64,000 nt of DNA from Amycolatopsis viridis (GTDB lineage: Bacteria > Actinomycetota > Actinomycetes > Mycobacteriales > Pseudonocardiaceae): assembly GCF_011758765.1 (NCBI RefSeq), contig NZ_JAANOU010000001.1, forward strand, positions 2,976,001-3,040,000, read 5' to 3'. How positions within the stretch are numbered: position 1 is the stretch's first letter; each line of letters begins with the position of its first letter. Positions 59,730 through 64,000 of the stretch are shown piece by piece. The translations under genes were made by a program, and so were the position numbers. Below the pieces are notes generated by a model. The model saw only the letters and a program-made list of their open reading frames with translations, did not search any database and was not told where the DNA came from.

Positions 59730-60182
59730 TCACACCGTCGGCGGACGGCCTTCGAACGGGGTCGACAGCACCACCGTCGTGCGCGTCGACACCTTCGCCG
59801 CCTCCCGGATCCGGCGCAGCAGGTCCTCCAGGTCCCGCGGCGAGGCGACCCGCACCAGCAGGATGTAGGACTCGTCGCCGGCCACCGAGTAGCACGACTC
59901 GATCTCCCGGATGTGCTCGATCCGCTGCGGGTAGTCGTCCGGCGCCGCGGGATCGTTGGGCGTCAACGAGATCAGCGCGGTCAGCGGCAGGCCGATCTGC
60001 TCGCTGTCCAGCCGCGCCACGTACCCCTGGATCACGCCGCGCTGCTCCAGCCGCCGCACACGCTGGTGCACCGCCGACACCGACAACCCCACCCGCTCGG
60101 CCAGGTCGGTGAAGGAACAGCGGCCGTCGACCGCCAGCTCCCGCGCGATCGCCTGGTCCAGCTGCTCCAGCGGGCCGCTCAC
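59730..60182 (-). CDS. Lrp/AsnC-family regulator
   Basis: The 150-residue protein has an N-terminal helix-turn-helix (LDQAIARELAVDGRCSFTDLAERVGLSVSAVHQRVRRLEQRGVIQGYVARLD) and a C-terminal RAM/ACT-like ligand domain (PLTALISLTPNDPAAPDDY through SYILLVRVASPRDLEDLLRRI). Such proteins sense amino acids. The GTG at 60182 overlaps the stop of the M24 peptidase gene by 4 bp, so the two are translated from one mRNA; sensing of amino acids released by the peptidase is a reasonable guess. Confidence 0.9.
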   Translation of the reverse strand: MSGPLEQLDQAIARELAVDGRCSFTDLAERVGLSVSAVHQRVRRLEQRGVIQGYVARLDSEQIGLPLTALISLTPNDPAAPDDYPQRIEHIREIESCYSVAGDESYILLVRVASPRDLEDLLRRIREAAKVSTRTTVVLSTPFEGRPPTV

Positions 60183-61321
60183 GAGTCGAGCACGACGAGC
60201 TCGTGCGGGCGCTGGTTGAGTGCGTCGACCCCGTCCGCGGTGACCACCACGATGTCCTCGATCCGCGCACCCCACCGTCCCGGCTGGTAGATGCCCGGCT
60301 CGACGCTGAACGCCATGCCCGGCTCCAGCACCAGATCGTTGCCCTCGACGATGTAGGGCTCCTCGTGCACGTCCAGGCCGATGCCGTGCCCGGTGCGGTG
60401 GATGAAGAACTCCCCGTACCCGGCGTCGGCGATGATCTCCCGCGCGGCCGCGTCGATCGACTGGGCGGTGACCCCGGGCCGCACGGCCTCGACCGCGGCC
60501 CGCTGGGCGCGCTCGAGCACCGCGTACGTCCGCGCCACGTCGGCGTCCCGCGGCTCGCCGACCGCGTAGGTGCGGGTGGAGTCGGAGTTGTAGCCCTCCG
60601 GGAGCGGGCCGCCGATGTCCACCACGACCACGTCGCCGCGCTCGATGACCCGGTCGGACACGTCGTGGTGGGGGCTGGCGCCGTTCGGGCCGGAGCCGAC
60701 GATGACGAAGTCGGCGTGCAGATGCCCCTCGGCCACGATGGCGTCGGCGATGTCGGCGCCCACCTCCGCCTCGGTGCGGCCGGCGCGAAGCCACTCCCCG
60801 ACCCGCGCGTGCACCCGGTCGATCGCGGCACCGGCGCGGCGCAGCGCGTCGATCTCGGCGGTGTCCTTGCGCATCCGCAGTTCGCGGAGCACCGGCCCGG
60901 CCAGGGTCTGCTCGGCCGAGCCGAGCGCGGCGCGGAAGGCCAGCACGTGCAGCGCGATCAGCCCGTCGCTGACCGCCACCCGGCCCGGCTTGCCCAGCCG
61001 GTCGGCCACCATCCGGTACGGGTCCTCCCCGTCGACCCAGGTGACCACCTCGACACCGAGCGCGTCGGTGGGCACCGCCGTATAGCCGGGCGCCTCCAGT
61101 TTCGGCACCACGAGGGCCGGGGTGCCCTCGGCGGGCACCACGAGGGTCGTCAGCCGCTCGAAGGAACCACCGGCCGCACCGATCAGGTACCGCAAGTCCG
61201 AGCCCGGTGCGACGAGCAGGGCGTCGGTGCCGGCGGCCGCGGCGGCGGCGCGGGCGCGCTCCAGGCGGGCGCGCAGGGTGTCCGGGGCGAGGGCGGGGAT
61301 CTCGGGTGAACGGGAGGACAT
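60179..61321 (-). CDS. M24-family Xaa-Pro peptidase
   Basis: The 380-residue protein has a creatinase-like N-terminal domain and the pita-bread M24 domain with all five metal ligands: D in VVVDIGGPLPEGYNSD, D in DSTRTYAVG, H in HRTGHGIGLDVHEEP, E in SVEPGIY and E in ARIEDIVVV. It should cleave N-terminal Xaa-Pro bonds or proline dipeptides in the cytoplasm. The ATG at 61321 gives the family start. It is followed by the Lrp gene and divergent from the exonuclease gene. Confidence 0.9.
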   Translation of the reverse strand: MSSRSPEIPALAPDTLRARLERARAAAAAAGTDALLVAPGSDLRYLIGAAGGSFERLTTLVVPAEGTPALVVPKLEAPGYTAVPTDALGVEVVTWVDGEDPYRMVADRLGKPGRVAVSDGLIALHVLAFRAALGSAEQTLAGPVLRELRMRKDTAEIDALRRAGAAIDRVHARVGEWLRAGRTEAEVGADIADAIVAEGHLHADFVIVGSGPNGASPHHDVSDRVIERGDVVVVDIGGPLPEGYNSDSTRTYAVGEPRDADVARTYAVLERAQRAAVEAVRPGVTAQSIDAAAREIIADAGYGEFFIHRTGHGIGLDVHEEPYIVEGNDLVLEPGMAFSVEPGIYQPGRWGARIEDIVVVTADGVDALNQRPHELVVLDS

Positions 61322-61374
61322 GGCACGCAGCGTAGCTGGCCCGCGCCCGGAACGCGTCTGGCAGGCTGTGGTCC

Positions 61375-62310
61375 GTGACACTTGCCCTGCTGGACTCCGC
61401 GAGCCTGTACTTCCGCTCGTTCTACGCGCTTCCCGAGTCGATGACCGCACCGGACGGCACGCCGGTCAACGCGGTACGCGGGTTCACCGACACCCTGGCC
61501 CGCATCGTCACCGACCGGCGTCCCCGCCGGCTCGTCGCGTGCCTGGACGCGGACTGGCGCCCGAAGTTCCGCACCGATCTGCTGCCCAGCTACAAGGCGC
61601 ACCGGGTGGCCGACGCCGGAGCGAACGCCGAGGAGGTCCCGGACACCCTCACCCCGCAGGTGCCGATCATCCTGGAGCTGCTGGAGGCGTTCGGGTTCGC
61701 CACCGCGGAGGCGCCGGGGTACGAGGCCGACGACGTGATCGGTGCGCTGACCGCGCGGGAGGAACACGACCCGGTCGAGGTGATCACCGGGGACCGGGAC
61801 CTGTTCCAGCTGGTGCGCACCGAGCCGACGCCCGCCTCGGTGGTCTACGTGGGCAAGGGCTGGGCGAAGGCCGAGGTGCTGGGACCGGCCGAAATCGCCG
61901 GGCGCTACGACGTGCCGGTCGCCAACGCCGGCCCGGCCTACGCCGAGATGGCGGTGCTGCGCGGCGATCCGTCGGACGGGCTGCCCGGGGTGGCCGGGAT
62001 CGGCGAGAAGACCGCGGCGAAGCTGATCACCCGGTTCGGGTCGCTGGAGGGCCTGCTCACCGCGGCCGCGCAGGGCGACAAGGACGTGCCGCCGAAGACC
62101 CGGGCCAGGCTCGCCGAGGCGCAGGAGTACCTGCGGGTCGCGCCGACCGTCGTGAAAGTGGCCGTCGACGCGCCGGTGTCGGTGTCCGGGCCGGACGAGG
62201 TGCCCGCCGCCCCGGCCGATCCCGATCGGGTCCTGCAGCTGGCCGAACGGTGGAACCTGGGCAGTTCGGCCACCCGGCTGGTCAAGGCGCTCACCGCCGC
62301 GGCCCGCTGA
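61375..62310 (+). CDS. 5'-3' exonuclease (Pol I N-terminal-domain type)
   Basis: The 311-residue protein matches the separate 5'-nuclease of actinobacteria. Landmarks are LLDSASLYFRSFYALP, the acidic metal site in EADDVIGALTAREEHDPVEVITGDRDLFQLV, and the helix-3-turn/H2TH DNA-binding segment DGLPGVAGIGEKTAAKLI. It should remove flaps or RNA primers during replication and repair, in addition to the domain in Pol I. The GTG at 61375 is the start. Its stop abuts the GPP34 stop (62310/62311). Confidence 0.9.
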   Translation: MTLALLDSASLYFRSFYALPESMTAPDGTPVNAVRGFTDTLARIVTDRRPRRLVACLDADWRPKFRTDLLPSYKAHRVADAGANAEEVPDTLTPQVPIILELLEAFGFATAEAPGYEADDVIGALTAREEHDPVEVITGDRDLFQLVRTEPTPASVVYVGKGWAKAEVLGPAEIAGRYDVPVANAGPAYAEMAVLRGDPSDGLPGVAGIGEKTAAKLITRFGSLEGLLTAAAQGDKDVPPKTRARLAEAQEYLRVAPTVVKVAVDAPVSVSGPDEVPAAPADPDRVLQLAERWNLGSSATRLVKALTAAAR

Positions 62311-62949
62311 TCACCCGCCGGAGGCAACGGCTGCGCGCTGCGTCTGGATGGCCTTGCGCAGCGCCGTCACCACCGGCTCCACCGGGCGGCTCAGGTCGGC
62401 CAGCCGCGCCCGGTACTGGCGCCGTTCGCTCCGGCTGAGCACCGTGCGCAGCTCGGCGGTGCCCGCCAGTGCGCACAACGCACCCAGCCGCGCGTCGATC
62501 CGGGACGCGGGTGCCCCGCCGCGGATGACCCGCCGGACCTCCGCCGCCAGCCGGTTGACCTCCTGTGGCCGGCGCAGCGTGATCCGGTGCGCGGGGAACA
62601 GCCCGAGCACGCGGTGCGGCTCCACCCTGATGACCCGGTTGCCGGCGAGCTGGTCGCGCACTGCGGGCACCATGCGGCCGGCGCGGCGGGACACCCAGCG
62701 CCGCCACGACCGCGGCGACGCGGCGGTGATCTCCGTCAGAACGAGGTCGAGCACCGGGTCCAGCCGGGCGGCGGGGATAGCCGGGGCCGCCTTGCCGTGG
62801 TCGTCGGTGAGATGCCCGGCCAGCACCAGGTCGGCCAGTGCCGCGGCCCGCAGGGCGTAGCCCAGTTCGGACCGCGACACCAGGCGGTTCTTGTCCTTGT
62901 CGTAGGCCAGCAGGAAGAGCTGCGCGGCCAGGGAGTCAGGTCGGTGCAT
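62311..62949 (-). CDS. GPP34 (Golgi phosphoprotein 3)-family protein
   Basis: The 212-residue, largely helical protein starts [41 protein letters not shown], the GPP34 N-terminus, and keeps the PI4P-pocket-type basic residues in [20 protein letters not shown]. Bacterial GPP34 proteins are widespread in actinomycetes; their role is unclear, and membrane/phospholipid association is inferred from the eukaryotic family. Its start overlaps the RHH gene by 14 bp, so it is the third gene of the SPFH operon. Confidence 0.85.
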   Translation of the reverse strand: MHRPDSLAAQLFLLAYDKDKNRLVSRSELGYALRAAALADLVLAGHLTDDHGKAAPAIPAARLDPVLDLVLTEITAASPRSWRRWVSRRAGRMVPAVRDQLAGNRVIRVEPHRVLGLFPAHRITLRRPQEVNRLAAEVRRVIRGGAPASRIDARLGALCALAGTAELRTVLSRSERRQYRARLADLSRPVEPVVTALRKAIQTQRAAVASGG

Positions 62950-63151
62950 CGTCGTCCTCTTTCCGGGGGCGTCCCCGCGGGCGCATCCGGCCCACCTCAC
63001 GGGGCAGCCGGCCGGCGTCGGCGAGTGCCTTGCGCAGCAGGAACTCGATTTGCGCGTTGGTGCTGCGCAGCTCGTCCCCGGCCCAGCGCGCCAGCGCGTC
63101 GTGCACGGCCGGGTCGAGCCGCAGCAGGATCTTCTTCCGGTCGGCCGGCAT
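62936..63151 (-). CDS. Small ribbon-helix-helix protein
   Basis: The 71-residue protein reads [20 protein letters not shown] and [20 protein letters not shown], an Arc/MetJ-type ribbon-helix-helix, and ends with an Arg/Gly-rich and acidic tail ([15 protein letters not shown]). It overlaps GPP34 by 14 bp and follows the SPFH stop directly (63151/63152). It is probably a DNA-binding regulator of the operon; a TA antitoxin role is less likely since no toxin is adjacent. Confidence 0.8.
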   Translation of the reverse strand: MPADRKKILLRLDPAVHDALARWAGDELRSTNAQIEFLLRKALADAGRLPREVGRMRPRGRPRKEDDDAPT

Positions 63152-64000
63152 CTACTGGTACAGCGTCCCGGTGTTGACCACCGGCTGCGCGTCGCGGTCA
63201 CCGACGAGGACGACGAGGAGGTTGCTCACCATCGTCGCCTTGCGTTCCTCGTCCAGGTCGACGACCTCGTGCTCGGCCAGCCGGTCCAGTGCCATCTCCA
63301 CCATCCCGACCGCGCCTTCCACGATGCGCTGGCGCGCGGCGACCACGGCCCCGGCCTGCTGGCGCCGCAGCATCGCCTGCGCGATCTCCGGGGCGTAGGC
63401 CAGGTGCGTGATCCGCGATTCGATGATCTTCACCCCGGCGGACGCGACACGGGCCGCGATCTCCGCGGACAGCTTCCCGGTGATCTCGTCCGCGTTGTCC
63501 CGCAACGACATCCGGTGGTCGTCCGGGGTGTCGTAGGGGTAGGCGTTGGCGATGTGCCGGACCGCGGTCTCGCTCTGGATGGCGACGAACTCCACGAAAT
63601 CGTCCACTTCGAACACCGCCTGGGCGGTGTCGGCGACCTGCCACACGACCACGGCAGCGATCTCGATCGGGTTGCCGTCGGCCTCGTTGACCTTGGCGAC
63701 ACCCGTCTCGTGATTGCGGATGCGGGTGGAGATCTTGCGCCGCTGGGTGAACGGGTTGACCCACTGCAGCCCGGCGGTGCGCAGCGTGCCGACGTAACGG
63801 CCGAGCAACTGCACCACACGCGCCTCTCCCGGCGCCACCGGCGTCAGACCGCAGAGCAGGATCACACCGGCGACCCCGGCGACGACCCCGCCGATCGTCA
63901 TGCCCACTGCCTTGCCGCTGGTGACGAGCAGGATCACGCCGGCAACCAGCAAGACCATCGCCAGCCCCAGCATCGCGAATCCGTTGAGCGCGTTCGCCGG
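63152..64000 (-). CDS. SPFH/prohibitin-domain membrane protein, N-terminus cut off
   Basis: The frame is open to the right edge (64000); an internal ATG at 63973 follows NALNGFA, so the true start is likely beyond the window. Two hydrophobic segments ([19 protein letters not shown] and [17 protein letters not shown]) precede the SPFH domain ([24 protein letters not shown] through [45 protein letters not shown]). SPFH proteins form membrane-associated oligomeric rings or cages that organise lipid microdomains. It heads the SPFH-RHH-GPP34 operon. Confidence 0.88.
   Translation of the reverse strand, partial: PANALNGFAMLGLAMVLLVAGVILLVTSGKAVGMTIGGVVAGVAGVILLCGLTPVAPGEARVVQLLGRYVGTLRTAGLQWVNPFTQRRKISTRIRNHETGVAKVNEADGNPIEIAAVVVWQVADTAQAVFEVDDFVEFVAIQSETAVRHIANAYPYDTPDDHRMSLRDNADEITGKLSAEIAARVASAGVKIIESRITHLAYAPEIAQAMLRRQQAGAVVAARQRIVEGAVGMVEMALDRLAEHEVVDLDEERKATMVSNLLVVLVGDRDAQPVVNTGTLYQ

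Overview
The window is uniformly high-GC DNA with GTG starts, many 4-bp ATGA/GTGA overlaps, an RbpA RNA-polymerase-binding protein, a polyprenyl-phosphate mannosyltransferase next to apolipoprotein N-acyltransferase, an Rpf-like transglycosylase, an ECF42-type sigma factor and a GPP34/SPFH pair. Together these indicate an actinomycete chromosome, most likely Pseudonocardiaceae (Amycolatopsis-like). This is inferred from gene content and base composition; no database was searched.

Layout. 0-4 kb: a divergent NmrA-family/MarR pair with a long inverted repeat, an APH-type kinase and a quinone-oxidoreductase-like gene. 2.9-12.9 kb: a compact catabolic locus. A minus-strand operon (class III aminotransferase, RidA-like protein, class V PLP enzyme) diverges from a plus-strand operon (M20 amidohydrolase, IclR regulator, SDR, thiamine-PP E1 alpha and beta, acetoacetate-decarboxylase-family enzyme, MHS permease). 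Its substrate is not obvious, and it is the best candidate here for an undescribed pathway. 13-24 kb: ordinary accessory genes (GNAT, oxidoreductase, TRIC-like channel, DapA-like lyase with LysR, PrmC-like methyltransferase, GntR, cupin, AraC/DJ-1 regulator), interrupted by a relic of an MHS transporter and a relic of a tyrosine integrase. 24-33 kb: an ECF42 sigma/DGPF pair with a recognisable autogenous promoter, an AraC/DJ-1 regulator with an isochorismatase-like hydrolase, an ABC exporter divergent from a NarL-type two-component system, and a CGNR regulator divergent from a two-domain protein of unknown role. 33-40 kb: a UvrA-like ABC protein behind AraC and VOC genes, a GDPD, an Rpf-like protein, thymidine kinase and rbpA with a SigR-type promoter.

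40.5-45.2 kb: a TetR-MFS-oxidoreductase-DsbA block lies between rbpA and ppm1, which are usually adjacent in actinobacteria, and its ppm-side edge carries a Tn3-type transposase relic. 45-64 kb: ppm1, lnt, an amidohydrolase, a KamA-family radical SAM enzyme, a MarR-controlled oxidoreductase/NmrA operon, a stand-alone double ClpX-type zinc-finger protein, a glycosyltransferase with a DMT transporter, a MerR-HEAT operon with a MerR-type promoter, a MazF/RHH-like toxin-antitoxin pair, Lrp with an M24 peptidase, an exonuclease, and a GPP34/RHH/SPFH operon cut by the right edge.

No tRNA, rRNA, CRISPR array, intact insertion sequence or replication origin was recognised. Regulatory calls rest on palindromes and consensus boxes read by eye.
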